Made by a program: the position numbers and the translations under genes
Notes under the pieces: model-generated
Database searches by the model: none
What the model was told of the DNA's origin: nothing
The model's input: the letters and a program-made list of their open reading frames with translations, nothing else
Shown here: positions 1 through 8,827 of the stretch, in pieces
How the letters are laid out: each line of letters begins with the position of its first letter
Position numbering within the stretch: the first letter of the stretch is position 1
DNA from: an uncultured Lachnospiraceae bacterium
GTDB lineage: Bacteria; Bacillota; Clostridia; Lachnospirales; Lachnospiraceae
Assembly: GCA_910578645.1 (NCBI GenBank)
Contig: CAJTQI010000005.1
Coordinates: 62,001-126,000, forward strand
DNA length: 64,000 bases
Direction of reading: 5' to 3'

Positions 1-396
1 TCCCAAATCCTCAAGCGTGGAAGACGCAGAAACCTGCCCGCCGTCTGCCTTGGCAATTTGGCCGCTTGTCTGATAACCCTGCTTCGCCAGTTTATCAATC
101 GTCATTGTCTGAACGCTGTTGGGCGCATCCGAACTGGTGACAACACTGACCGCATTCGTGTTGGACACACTGGTCATCTTCTTCCTGTAAGAACCCTGCC
201 AACGCATATTGTCAAGCGTGTTCGTATAGAAATTATAAATCTTGGTGTTCAAAGCCTTCCAGGCATCCTGCTTCCAGCTAAGCCTTATCTGCTCTTTTAC
301 AAGATTATTCTTCTTCACACTCTGTGCAGAAGCAAGCTGGGTAATTATGCTCTCCGTGTCCAAACCGGAATACATACCTGTTATTCTAATAGACAT
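1..396 (-). CDS. fliD: FliD, flagellar filament cap (HAP2), 5' part only
   Basis: The first 132 codons are present and the gene runs off the left edge of the window. The N-terminus reads MSIRITGMYSGLDTESIIT, the typical opening of hook-associated protein 2, followed by LSWKQDAWKALNTKIYNF, the usual FliD_N helical region. FliD caps the growing filament and folds exported flagellin. A GGAGGG ribosome site lies just upstream of the ATG at 396. It follows flaG by 67 bases and is probably co-transcribed with it from the sigma-28 promoter at 1048-1074. Only the D0/D1 start is visible, so nothing can be said about the rest of the protein. Confidence 0.93.
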   Translation of the reverse strand, partial: MSIRITGMYSGLDTESIITQLASAQSVKKNNLVKEQIRLSWKQDAWKALNTKIYNFYTNTLDNMRWQGSYRKKMTSVSNTNAVSVVTSSDAPNSVQTMTIDKLAKQGYQTSGQIAKADGGQVSASSTLEDLG

Positions 397-463
397 TACA
401 ATTCCCTCCTGTTATATTCATGTACCCCCATCATGTATAATTAATTCCGGAAGTATACATTGT

Positions 464-913
464 TTAAAGTTTCTGGTCTACAAGGATACCTGCCATCTCC
501 CATATCCGCGCAATCATGTCAAGCGTCTTCTCAGGCGGATATTCTTTGATGACTTCCTTCGTATCCTTATCTAATATTTTAATCATAATTCTGTTCGTCT
601 CTTCGTGAACGCCAAACACCGCCTCTTCATTGCTGTTGTTAATCTTCTTGTTCATCTCAGCAATCATCTTCTTCAGATGCTCCGGCGCTGCCTGTTTGCC
701 CACCATCGACTGCTGTTGCTGCTGGTTTGCGTTACCGTCACTGCCGTTTTGTTCTTCTTCAGCCTGCACCTGTTTTACGGATGCAGTCGTTGCATCAACA
801 TTCACCGTCTGTCCATCTTCAGGAACGTCCGTGTTCACTGGTGTCGCTGTCTGCGGTTTTGTTGCCGTCTGTGCCTGGTATGTCATGGCACTGTTTAATG
901 GTTCGATTGCCAT
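464..913 (-). CDS. flaG: FlaG family protein
   Basis: 149 residues. The first ~85 residues are low-complexity, rich in Gln, Thr and Ala with a QQQQQ run. The last ~65 form the FlaG domain: it has the IKILDKDTKEVIKEYPPEK core and a C-terminal helix ending in a DMIARIWEMAGILVDQ pattern. FlaG proteins are linked to control of filament length or assembly and commonly precede fliD, as here. Start: GGAGGTGA seven bases before the ATG. Transcription is probably driven by the sigma-28 promoter about 135 bases upstream. The domain assignment is confident; the exact role in this organism is inferred from the family. Confidence 0.88.
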   Translation of the reverse strand: MAIEPLNSAMTYQAQTATKPQTATPVNTDVPEDGQTVNVDATTASVKQVQAEEEQNGSDGNANQQQQQSMVGKQAAPEHLKKMIAEMNKKINNSNEEAVFGVHEETNRIMIKILDKDTKEVIKEYPPEKTLDMIARIWEMAGILVDQKL

Positions 914-1047
914 TGCCCATCACCTCCGTGTGATTATTATTAATTTTAGAATCGTCTCATGATAACGCATCGCCGCCTGTATTTACATACATATGATAAT
1001 AAAATTCCGCATCATACCAAAGAGACTCTACGTAATCTTTGATATAT

Positions 1048-1074
1048 ATATCGGAGGAAATCAGAATATATTTA
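1048..1074 (-). promoter_or_regulatory. Sigma-28 (FliA/SigD) promoter for flaG-fliD
   Basis: Read on the minus strand: TAAA, a 15-base spacer, then TCCGATAT. This matches the SigD/FliA consensus (TAAA-N15-CCGATAT) apart from the first base of the -10. It lies about 135 bases before the flaG start and downstream of the csrA terminator, which makes flaG-fliD an independent late flagellar unit. Confidence 0.75.
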
Positions 1075-1111
1075 GGGCGACATATATGAAAATAGGCCCC
1101 AAACTACAAAC

Positions 1112-1174
1112 AAAAAATCATTCTCCCATAAATATATCTTGCTTCCCCGCAAGACTCATTATGAAAGAATGATT
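1112..1174 (-). terminator. Rho-independent terminator after csrA
   Basis: Outer arms AATCATTC (1116-1123) and GAATGATT (1167-1174) enclose an inner stem TCTTGC/GCAAGA (1137-1142, 1149-1154). On the minus strand the structure is followed by a run of T. It closes the flgM-to-csrA operon. Confidence 0.65.
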
Positions 1175-1210
1175 CTATAAGTGCACTTTCGAAACATATA
1201 ACAGACTACT

Positions 1211-1429
1211 CTAACCTAACAGATTCTTCAGTGCCTCCATGCTGTCTGCATCGACTGCTTCTTTATTGGAATCCTGAATCTGTGCATATACTTCCTTACG
1301 GTATACAGGAACTTCCCGCGGCGCACTGATGCCTAGCTTTACCTGTTCACCTTTAATTTCAAGCACCGTAATCTCAACATTGTTGTTGATTACAAGCGCC
1401 TCATTCTTTTTTCTGGATAAAGCTAACAT
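1211..1429 (-). CDS. csrA: CsrA, carbon storage/flagellin translation regulator
   Basis: 72 residues, normal for the Gram-positive form. The conserved opening MLALSRKKNEALVINNN and the GISAPREVPVYRKEVY RNA-binding strand are intact. CsrA binds GGA motifs in leader RNAs; in Bacillus it represses flagellin (hag) translation and is antagonised by FliW. The ATG directly follows the fliW stop (TAA-ATG with no gap), so the two are translationally coupled, and the ribosome site (AGGTGAG) lies inside the end of fliW. Coupling a regulator to its antagonist matches the known FliW-CsrA-flagellin switch. A terminator follows. Confidence 0.96.
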   Translation of the reverse strand: MLALSRKKNEALVINNNVEITVLEIKGEQVKLGISAPREVPVYRKEVYAQIQDSNKEAVDADSMEALKNLLG

Positions 1430-1885
1430 TTACTCACCTGCTTTCTTCTGGTTTAAAATTTCATAAATCGGGAACTTCACCTGATACTCGTCGCCTTCCA
1501 CGATTACTTGCAGCGCTTTTTTCTCAGCCGCATTGATAATGATAGGCCCCTTAAGGTTAACTGACATCTTCGTCAAATCTTTGGGCACCGTCACTGTTAC
1601 AAGTACCAACAATTCCTCGGGGACAATTTCTCCCAGCACATTAAGCAGTTCATCGTCCGCTTCAGGATTATAATCAGGACATACAATAAGCGGGTCCATA
1701 ACCGGTATTGCAAATGCCGGCTCCTGGATAGACTGGAGCCAGTGAATCGAATCCGTCCCTTTATCCTCATCATGCACAAGCGCAAAATCTACCAAATCCG
1801 GAAACCCGATAATACCATTTGGAAAATTTATAATTTTGTCGTCGTCTATTATAATCTCGCCAAATATCTTCGTCGTAATCTGCAT
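1430..1885 (-). CDS. fliW: FliW, flagellar assembly factor and CsrA antagonist
   Basis: 151 residues, the usual length. The N-terminal strand and the central FPNGIIGFPDLVDFAL segment are typical of FliW. FliW binds both flagellin and CsrA: while flagellin is being secreted, free FliW sequesters CsrA and relieves repression of flagellin translation. The gene abuts csrA downstream and follows flgL by about 117 bases. GAAGGGCGG precedes the ATG at 1885. No unusual feature was seen. Confidence 0.95.
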   Translation of the reverse strand: MQITTKIFGEIIIDDDKIINFPNGIIGFPDLVDFALVHDEDKGTDSIHWLQSIQEPAFAIPVMDPLIVCPDYNPEADDELLNVLGEIVPEELLVLVTVTVPKDLTKMSVNLKGPIIINAAEKKALQVIVEGDEYQVKFPIYEILNQKKAGE

Positions 1886-2002
1886 ATCCCATAACCGCCC
1901 TTCTTTTCGTATCCACAGACAGCAGAACCAAGCCCTCTTAGACTAACACCATTATATCCTATATAGCCTCTTCCTCTCCGGTTCTGCCGCCTGTAATGCA
2001 AT

Positions 2003-3862
2003 TTAAATATAGTTCATCAGGTTCGTCTGCATAATCTTACCTGTCGCCATAAGCGCTGCCTGATATGTCAGCTCCGAGCTAGATAGCTCTACCGCCACCT
2101 GGGTCACATCGATTCCCTCATTGTCTGTCTGTAAATCTTTAAATGTAGCTTTCTGATTCATAAGACGTACATTTACCAAATCTAAGCGGCTTCCCCTTGT
2201 AGCATTGCTTGTAATCGCCAGATTATTGTCGTCCATATAATTCTGGTATTTTGTAATCTGATTCTCGAACTTGGTGTGGATGCTCTCCCGGATATAGGTC
2301 TGTGCCTTCTCTGCACCCTCCAGCTTCTTAGTCCAGTTTGCATAGTCATCACTGTCCTCTGCAAACTCATCCCTCTTCTTTTTAATATCGCTGATTTCCG
2401 TCTCGATATCGCGAAGCTGTGTCAAACAGTGTTGGAAATCATCCATATCACGTCTTGCATCATGGTGGAATACTTCCGTTGCAACGGTATTCACCTGTAT
2501 TTTCTGGTTAAACCCTACATCATAATAGATATCCTGATTCTTGGTTGTAGTGTTGTAAGCCGTCTTCTTGGTCTCTCCGTTACCCATGTCCTTCGTCTCA
2601 TAGCACTCGAAGTAATGAACAGGATTGATGTCACCCTCTATCCAACTGGACTTATCATAAGAGATACCAAAAGTATCGCCTTCTTTGAAGTTGGCCTCAT
2701 AGTAATCTTTACCGAATACTACTTCTCCCGTTGAAGGAATAAAGGCAATACCTTTCTCCGTACCGTTGGCAATCGCCTTGTAAGCCTCTTCCGGGTCATC
2801 ATACTGGGTGTAATTCATATATACCGTATTGCTTCCATCAAACAACGAAGCATACTGAATCGGATTGCCCGCTTTATCTAATACCTGATTGCCATACTCA
2901 TCAATCAGATTACCGGCTGCGTCTGTAATCGGTGTGGCAGGGTCATTATTATATACCAATGCAGGGTTACCCGCTGCGTCTGTATTCAACGGATTGCCGT
3001 CTTTATCAGTCAGCGGTCTGCCGTCTTTGTCTACCAGAGTCATATCCGCCTTGTACTGTTTGTTTCCATTGGCATCCAGTATCGGCTTCCCGTCGGCATC
3101 TACCACTAACTGATATGTCTGCACCCTCCTCACAGGAAGCTTAGAGGTATCCACATTATTATTGTTAGTAAAAAGCAGCGAACCGTCGCCATCCACCTCG
3201 TCGTAAGACAGTCTGAAACGGTACAACGTATTGTTCGTGATGCCCTGCTCATAACTGGTATTCGTCGTCGAATCCACACCGCCGTCACCTGCGCCGCCAA
3301 TCGTGCCGGAGAGTACGCTGTAATCCGTATAATTAATTGTATCGATATCGGAATACTTAAAATTCTCCTTAATCTCATAAGATACCGGATGTTTCTTCAT
3401 CTGCGCCACATCCTCCGCAGAGAATGTAATGGCCGTATCTGTTCTAAATCCTGAGAAAATATAGCGCCCTGCATAATCTACGTTACCGCTTGAATAAAAC
3501 TCCTTTGTCAGGGATTTCATCTGGGTCAGATAAATCTCAAGGTCATCTGCCGTCAGGTCTTTGTTCGCCGCACTGCTCGTCTCCTCGCGCATGTTCCTGA
3601 GCACTTCGTCGATTGTGGTGAGCGCATCCGCAGTAAGTGTCAGCCACTGGTCCGCATCCTTGGCATTCTTATCATAATATTGTGAAATAGTCGTCACATT
3701 TGTTCTCAGACGAAGCGCCCTGATTGCCACCACCGGGTCGTCGGACGGCCTGGTAATCTTACTCTGGTTCGTCATCTGGTTGGTCAGCTTATCTTCCAGA
3801 ATCTTATTCTGGTTAATATTGTACAGCGAATTATTTCGCATAATCTTATTCGTCATTCTCAT
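2003..3862 (-). CDS. flgL: FlgL, hook-filament junction protein (HAP3), enlarged
   Basis: 619 residues, about twice the usual ~300. The N-terminal D0/D1 region (residues ~1-145, with ITRPSDDPVVAIRALRLR) and the C-terminal D1/D0 region (residues ~480-619, ending in QAALMATGKIMQTNLMNYI) are canonical. The middle ~330 residues are an insertion, presumably a surface-exposed domain. Residues ~254-336 of the insert hold a run of short Asp-x-x-Gly-[Asn/Lys/Arg] repeats (for example DANGNK, DKDGNP, DAAGNP, DKAGNP). FlgL joins the hook to the filament with FlgK. The ATG at 3862 has AAGGGTGA upstream. It follows the second flgK after about 120 bases and precedes fliW. Confidence 0.92.
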   Translation of the reverse strand: MRMTNKIMRNNSLYNINQNKILEDKLTNQMTNQSKITRPSDDPVVAIRALRLRTNVTTISQYYDKNAKDADQWLTLTADALTTIDEVLRNMREETSSAANKDLTADDLEIYLTQMKSLTKEFYSSGNVDYAGRYIFSGFRTDTAITFSAEDVAQMKKHPVSYEIKENFKYSDIDTINYTDYSVLSGTIGGAGDGGVDSTTNTSYEQGITNNTLYRFRLSYDEVDGDGSLLFTNNNNVDTSKLPVRRVQTYQLVVDADGKPILDANGNKQYKADMTLVDKDGRPLTDKDGNPLNTDAAGNPALVYNNDPATPITDAAGNLIDEYGNQVLDKAGNPIQYASLFDGSNTVYMNYTQYDDPEEAYKAIANGTEKGIAFIPSTGEVVFGKDYYEANFKEGDTFGISYDKSSWIEGDINPVHYFECYETKDMGNGETKKTAYNTTTKNQDIYYDVGFNQKIQVNTVATEVFHHDARRDMDDFQHCLTQLRDIETEISDIKKKRDEFAEDSDDYANWTKKLEGAEKAQTYIRESIHTKFENQITKYQNYMDDNNLAITSNATRGSRLDLVNVRLMNQKATFKDLQTDNEGIDVTQVAVELSSSELTYQAALMATGKIMQTNLMNYI

Positions 3863-3984
3863 ATTAGCTTATCACCCTTTTCCTTTTCTGAATTACAATC
3901 GGGCATATAACAACCCTTAGTCCACGTATTCCAGACATTTTTCCATTCTAATCCTTCATGTCAGAGCTGTTTACTGTGATGACT

Positions 3985-5862
3985 CTATACACCTGTCTGC
4001 AAAATCAGGCGGTCATAGATTTCTGTCAACACAGAAATCATCTTAGACGCCAGTGTGTAGGAATTTTCATATTTCATCAGGCTCACAGCTTCTTCGTCTT
4101 CATCTACGCCCGAAATAGAAATCCTCTGGTTGTCAATGCTGCTCTCCAAGCTCAAATAAGTATCATAGAAAAGATTCGCATTGCTGGCATTTAATGCAGC
4201 GTCGGAAAGCACGCATTCCAGGAATCCACCTGCATCCCTGCCACGGAAAACGAATTGGTTCTTATCAGTCAACATGGAAATGACTTTTTTTACCTGCTCG
4301 CACTGCTCAACGCCATCGATTTCCTCGCCGTTCTCATCCACATCATCGGATTTATTGGACCTCGTACCAAGCAAGGATGCATTCTTCATCAGCGCGTCTA
4401 CAATCGTCACATTGCCCGCCGTCAGGTAATAATACCCCTTACCGTTCTTCGCAGAATCATTTAATTGTTCTTCCGTGTACTGACGGTCCGCCAGATAATC
4501 GGTGCTTTTCGTTCCGTCAAGACCGGTAAACAAAATCCCTGCATCCTGGCCGTCCGCCGTAATACCTTCCGTGAAAATGTCATTGACCTTCTTCGTAAAA
4601 TCACGGAGCCATTCATTCATCTGTGCCATGTAATAAGGAACGCCCTGGTAATTTGTCTCATTACCGATACTTGCCGTGCGGTTATTCTTAGCCGCAGTAA
4701 GCGCCTGGTCGCTCGCCTTATTGTCTATCGTAAAAGTATACTGCTTCTTCTCCGGGTCAAAACTCCAGTCCGTATAATAGTATAATTGGTCGCCGATATT
4801 GATAACACCGCCCGTATCGGACAGGTTACATTTGTTCATGTTATTCAGATACGATGCTGTAGACGTAATCGTTACCGTGCTGAAGTCACCGTTATATTTG
4901 ATATCGCTAGCTGTTCCGTTAAAATATTCCCCGTTATTGCCGTCTCGCATCTGAACCAGTCCACGCAGCGCCCCTCCCATGGACTCATTATATAAGCCAA
5001 AGTCATTGCCATTCGTCCAACGGACATCGTACAGGCCGTCTATGTCCGTCATATTGACTTTTTCTTCCTTGCGACGCGCAACACACTCTAGCTGGTTATA
5101 GTCATTCATATCAACCAATGTCTGACCACCGGCAATCCGCACGATACATCTGTTGGCACCCGTCGCATTGCCCTGTTGGTCATAAAGCGGTGATTCCTCC
5201 ACCTTCACGTCCACGATGGCAGACAGCTCATCAATCAGCATATCTCTCTTATCACGCAGTTCATTGGCAATCGTCCCGGATATTTCTATCGTATTAATCT
5301 GCTTGTTGACCGTCGCAATATCCTGGGCAATGGAATTGATATGGTCCACCCGTATCTTAATTTCATCGTTGACATCCGCCTGTAAGTTCTGCAAATCGCC
5401 GAACATGTTGTTGAAGTAATCTGTCAGGCTCATCGCCGCTGACAGGAATGTAAGCTTGGAGTCATCGCTGCTGGCGTTCGTCGTAATACCCTGTAAAGCT
5501 GTGGAAAACTTGTCAAATACTGTCTTAAAACCAGTCTTATTGTCATCCGTCAGGTATTCTTCAATCATCTTGCAGTAATATGCTTTCGTATCGAACTCAC
5601 CCAACTTCGTCTCATTGTCGCGGAACTTATTGTCATAGAACTGGTCACGTATTCTTTCAATCGCCAGTGTATTGACGCCCGCGCCTGCACAGCCATATGT
5701 GGCGAATACACGAAGCGGATTCATCGCTTCCGTCTTCACTGCCTGGCGGCTGTAGCCTTCCGTATTCACATTACTTATATTATTCGCAGTCGTATTGAGT
5801 GCCGCATTGGAAGCGCGTAACCCTGACGACGCAATCTCTAATCCAAAAAATGTAGATGGCAT
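3985..5862 (-). CDS. flgK: FlgK, hook-associated protein 1 (second copy)
   Basis: 625 residues. It opens with MPSTFFGLEIASSGLRASN and the NNISNVNTEGYSRQ motif typical of FlgK/FlgE-type rod-hook proteins, and ends with a C-terminal D0 helix containing YENSYTLASKMISVLTEI. FlgK forms the first ring of the hook-filament junction. It lies 16 bases downstream of another flgK-like gene and only the termini of the two are clearly alike, so this is old duplication rather than assembly error. The AGGGGAGTG ribosome site sits just before the ATG. Its partner FlgL is encoded next. Confidence 0.92.
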   Translation of the reverse strand: MPSTFFGLEIASSGLRASNAALNTTANNISNVNTEGYSRQAVKTEAMNPLRVFATYGCAGAGVNTLAIERIRDQFYDNKFRDNETKLGEFDTKAYYCKMIEEYLTDDNKTGFKTVFDKFSTALQGITTNASSDDSKLTFLSAAMSLTDYFNNMFGDLQNLQADVNDEIKIRVDHINSIAQDIATVNKQINTIEISGTIANELRDKRDMLIDELSAIVDVKVEESPLYDQQGNATGANRCIVRIAGGQTLVDMNDYNQLECVARRKEEKVNMTDIDGLYDVRWTNGNDFGLYNESMGGALRGLVQMRDGNNGEYFNGTASDIKYNGDFSTVTITSTASYLNNMNKCNLSDTGGVINIGDQLYYYTDWSFDPEKKQYTFTIDNKASDQALTAAKNNRTASIGNETNYQGVPYYMAQMNEWLRDFTKKVNDIFTEGITADGQDAGILFTGLDGTKSTDYLADRQYTEEQLNDSAKNGKGYYYLTAGNVTIVDALMKNASLLGTRSNKSDDVDENGEEIDGVEQCEQVKKVISMLTDKNQFVFRGRDAGGFLECVLSDAALNASNANLFYDTYLSLESSIDNQRISISGVDEDEEAVSLMKYENSYTLASKMISVLTEIYDRLILQTGV

Positions 5863-5878
5863 AATTCACTCCCCTATC

Positions 5879-7549
5879 CTATCGGCCAAGTGTGGTCAAT
5901 ATATGTTCAAGCATCTCACTGATTACATTGATGTAACGGCTGGATGCGTTGTATGCATTCTGGAATCTAATCATATGGGTCAATTCTTCATCGGAAGAAA
6001 CGCCTACAACCTGTTCCCTGGCATTCATCAGCGCATCCGTCGCCTGCGTCTGTGTCGCTTCGATACCTCTTAACACTGAGCCCGTGTTCGCCACCTGTGC
6101 TACCAGATTCTTATAATAATCCAGGAATCCAACCGGCGTCTCCACATTAGGGTTGAGCGTATATACTTTCTCCTCAAAAGCTGCCTTCAGTTTCTCCATA
6201 ATCGGATAATCTTCGGAATGCTCATCCTTACGGAAAGATAAAAGCGACGGGTTCTGACGCAAATCCGGATTAATCATCAGGTTAGATACCGTAAATTCTC
6301 CGTTGTCATTCAAAAGTTGGAACATCTGATACGGCTCGCCGTTCTCATCTCTCAGGTAATCCGACTCACCCACACGGCCTGCCTCTTCTGCAAGAATACC
6401 GTTAATCTTACTTACCACAATGTTGACCAACTGGTCGAACTCTGCCTGTATATTCATAACGACAGACTGTGATACATGCATATCATACCATTCATCCTGC
6501 GCCTGGGTCGGGTCATTGGGGTCGGCGTCCGGCGGGAAGTTCTTAATTTCTTTATAGGTAGCCCTGTGGTCACCCCTATGGAGCAGCATAGCTTTCAGAG
6601 AACCGATATCCGTATTCAAGGTAGTGGAAATCTCCCTTGTCAGGTCAAATACCTCAGCGCCCGCAATCCCTTCTGCCGTCACTACACGGTTACCGTCTTT
6701 ATCATAATCAAAATTGGCAAGCATCGTCCAATAAGGCGAATAGAACCCTGTCTTCGGGTGCGTATATAATTCCATCTTATTAACCAAGCCGCCTTTGACA
6801 AGGTCAACGCCCTCAAATTTAACATTTACGTATCCCGACATGTTCTCTTCATAAGATACGCTTCCAAGCTGGGCCAACTGGTCCAACAGATAATTGCGGC
6901 GGTCACGCAGGTCATTGGCGTGTTCCACGTCGCCTGCCTCAATGGTCACGATTTTCTCATTGAGCGTCTCAATTTCCTGTGCATATGCATTGATATTATT
7001 TACTTCCTTGACAACTTGCTTATTCAGGTTGTCCTGATATTGGCATAAGCTTGTATACACTGCCGATGCCTTCGTTATAAACTCATAAGAGCGGGTCACA
7101 AACAGGTTTTGGTTCACGGAACTTGTGGGGTCCTTACTCAACTCCTGTATTGACGTCCATAAGTTCGTCAATGACCTGGAAAACTCATGCCCCTCATTGG
7201 AACCGCCTTCTCCTGCCTGGCTCTCGCCCAAAATATATTCTATCTCTTCCATCGCGCTTGACGAAATACTATAAAAAGCGCTCCGTCCCGATTCGCGGCG
7301 GTAATTTTTATCTAAAAATATATCTCTTTCCTGTCTTGTACGGGAATATTTGACACCTAGGCCTATCTGTTTCCAGTTTGTTTTATTATTCTTGGAAATC
7401 GTCACATAGGGTCTTGTCGACTGCGCTACCTGTTGCCTGGTATATCCTACGGTGTCTAGATTAGACATGTTATGCGCTGTCGTGTTCAGCGCGTTGTTTG
7501 AAGTTTGTAAACCTGATACGCCTGTATAAAGGCTTCCCATTAATGACAT
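5879..7549 (-). CDS. flgK: FlgK, hook-associated protein 1 (first copy)
   Basis: 556 residues. The N-terminal motif TTAHNMSNLDTVGYTRQQV and the C-terminal helix (MIRFQNAYNASSRYINVIS) identify a FlgK family protein. The central domain differs strongly from that of the following paralogue. The C-terminal D0 segment is conserved in both, so each copy is probably exported and assembled. It sits between flgN, its likely secretion chaperone, and the second flgK, with 20- and 16-base gaps that indicate one transcript. Whether both copies occupy the junction together or alternate cannot be read from sequence. Confidence 0.92.
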   Translation of the reverse strand: MSLMGSLYTGVSGLQTSNNALNTTAHNMSNLDTVGYTRQQVAQSTRPYVTISKNNKTNWKQIGLGVKYSRTRQERDIFLDKNYRRESGRSAFYSISSSAMEEIEYILGESQAGEGGSNEGHEFSRSLTNLWTSIQELSKDPTSSVNQNLFVTRSYEFITKASAVYTSLCQYQDNLNKQVVKEVNNINAYAQEIETLNEKIVTIEAGDVEHANDLRDRRNYLLDQLAQLGSVSYEENMSGYVNVKFEGVDLVKGGLVNKMELYTHPKTGFYSPYWTMLANFDYDKDGNRVVTAEGIAGAEVFDLTREISTTLNTDIGSLKAMLLHRGDHRATYKEIKNFPPDADPNDPTQAQDEWYDMHVSQSVVMNIQAEFDQLVNIVVSKINGILAEEAGRVGESDYLRDENGEPYQMFQLLNDNGEFTVSNLMINPDLRQNPSLLSFRKDEHSEDYPIMEKLKAAFEEKVYTLNPNVETPVGFLDYYKNLVAQVANTGSVLRGIEATQTQATDALMNAREQVVGVSSDEELTHMIRFQNAYNASSRYINVISEMLEHILTTLGR

Positions 7550-7569
7550 AATTTTACCGTCCTTAACAA

Positions 7570-8088
7570 TTATTGTTTTGCATCAAAGGCTTTCTGGCTT
7601 GAACCTATCATATCGCCAGTGCTGTAAGCGCCTTTATTATAGTTGGCAGTTTCCGGTGCCTTGTTCATGGACTGGAGAACGGTCATATTAAACTGAACCA
7701 ATTCCAACGCCTCCTGGATTAATTCACGGTTCTGCTCATTAACCCGCTTTACGCTGCGCACGTTCTCCTGCAGCCTGTCGAATACAGCCGCCAATTTCTC
7801 CTGCTCTTCCGGTCTTGCTGCCAACATATCAATCAAATCAACGATTTTTAGCTTGCTAACATCCTTGTTAAGTACATCCGCAATATCATTAATAGCCTCA
7901 TTTCTCTGATTATCCAGATGATTGATTCTGCTAACTATGATTTGCTCCTCATCCGTGATTCTCGCCAATTCGCTTAAGTCCTCAGACACAATGACCGGAG
8001 TTTTCTTCATGGACAAATCTAACAACTGTTCATACTCCCGGCTCTCTTTGTCTAAAACATCGATTAAGACTTCCATTAAACTCGCCAC
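7570..8088 (-). CDS. flgN: FlgN, chaperone for hook-associated proteins
   Basis: 172 residues, mostly helical and rich in Glu, Leu and Gln, with the FlgN-like arrangement of N-terminal LIDVLDKESREYEQLLDLS and a C-terminal amphipathic helix (QEALELVQFNMTVLQSMNK). FlgN keeps FlgK and FlgL soluble and targets them to the flagellar export gate. The start appears to be GTG at 8088, because AAGGAGAG is correctly spaced for it and too far from the next in-frame ATG (8076). It lies between flgM and flgK, the standard order. Confidence 0.85.
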   Translation of the reverse strand: MASLMEVLIDVLDKESREYEQLLDLSMKKTPVIVSEDLSELARITDEEQIIVSRINHLDNQRNEAINDIADVLNKDVSKLKIVDLIDMLAARPEEQEKLAAVFDRLQENVRSVKRVNEQNRELIQEALELVQFNMTVLQSMNKAPETANYNKGAYSTGDMIGSSQKAFDAKQ

Positions 8089-8113
8089 GTCAAAATCTCT
8101 CCTTCACTGTGTC

Positions 8114-8395
8114 TTATAGACTTTCAATCTCTTTGTACTTCTTCATCAGCTTCTCTGCAAAGCTCTCTCCGCTCACCTGGTAAGTCCCATTCGCAATGCT
8201 TGCTTTGAGAGGAGCCGTCAGTTCTTCCCTGATATCGTCTGCTGCCGCCACTGCATTCTTGGCTGTCTGGATATCCTTACCAATGCTTGAAATGTGTATT
8301 TGGTCAGAGACAGAAGCCTTCGTCCTACCCTGCACCTTGGTAGCTTTATTCGCATTGTAAAGCTGCTGTACCTGTGTATAAGATTCAATACGCAT
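8114..8395 (-). CDS. flgM: FlgM, anti-sigma-28 factor
   Basis: 93 residues. The C-terminal half, with the DQIHISSIGKDIQTAKNAV motif followed by the helix ending in YKEIESL, matches the sigma-28 binding region of FlgM. FlgM holds FliA inactive until the hook is complete and it is secreted. It is the first gene of a seven-gene operon (flgM-flgN-flgK-flgK-flgL-fliW-csrA) and lies directly behind a sigma-28 promoter, giving the familiar feedback loop. GGAGGAG precedes the ATG. Confidence 0.9.
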   Translation of the reverse strand: MRIESYTQVQQLYNANKATKVQGRTKASVSDQIHISSIGKDIQTAKNAVAAADDIREELTAPLKASIANGTYQVSGESFAEKLMKKYKEIESL

Positions 8396-8437
8396 TAGGA
8401 AACTCCTCCTTTCATGATGTAATTCCCTTCACTACAT

Positions 8438-8464
8438 GTATCGGATAAATCCTACCAGACTTTA
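8438..8464 (-). promoter_or_regulatory. Sigma-28 promoter for the flgM operon
   Basis: On the minus strand: TAAA (8461-8464), a 15-base spacer, then TCCGATAC (8438-8445). This fits the SigD/FliA consensus with two -10 mismatches and lies about 40 bases before the flgM start. It has the same spacing as the flaG promoter at 1048-1074. Confidence 0.75.
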
Positions 8465-8543
8465 GAGTCGAATTTACTTTTTGTAAGAAAGCACAATTCC
8501 CAGAATATATTATGGCATTTTTCCCGTAATCCAAACCGTAAAA

Positions 8544-8623
8544 GAATCAGGGTATCAAAAGATGCTATCATAAAATCCCACTGACAAATTGCATAAAATG
8601 CACTTTTGAGGCACTCTAATCCT
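8544..8623. repeat. Foldback element, short deletion copy
   Basis: An 80-bp sequence with terminal inverted repeats: GAATCAGGGTATCAAAAG at the left, and AGGATTAGAGTGCCTCAAAA as the complement of the right end. Both ends and the adjoining GCTATCATAAAAT and ATTGCATAAA segments match the two ends of the 310-bp element at 60054-60363. It looks like an internal-deletion derivative of that element. No coding capacity is assigned. Confidence 0.7.
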
Positions 8624-8718
8624 ATAAAACATCCGTTACTTAATTTATAAAATTGTAAGTGCCTACGAAAAACTTGTCGCAAACCCGGGTAGGCGAAGGC
8701 CTTTCCCGGAAAGTAAAA

Positions 8719-8757
8719 AACCGGGACATGATATGACTCTTCATACCCGTCCCGGTT
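8719..8757 (-). terminator. Terminator after the AIM24-like gene
   Basis: Perfect 9-bp arms AACCGGGAC (8719-8727) and GTCCCGGTT (8749-8757), followed on the minus strand by a T run. It separates the AIM24-like gene from the flagellar operon promoter. Confidence 0.7.
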
Positions 8758-8827
8758 CAAAATTTTCTTTGCATGTTCCCTGCATACGCCTCTTTATGCA
8801 GACCAAATTAAATAACGCATGTTCCTT

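Noticed and set aside
8452..8760. A 102-codon minus-strand frame between the AIM24-like gene and flgM
   Set aside because: It runs through the terminator at 8719-8757, the foldback copy and the sigma-28 promoter, and has no ribosome site.
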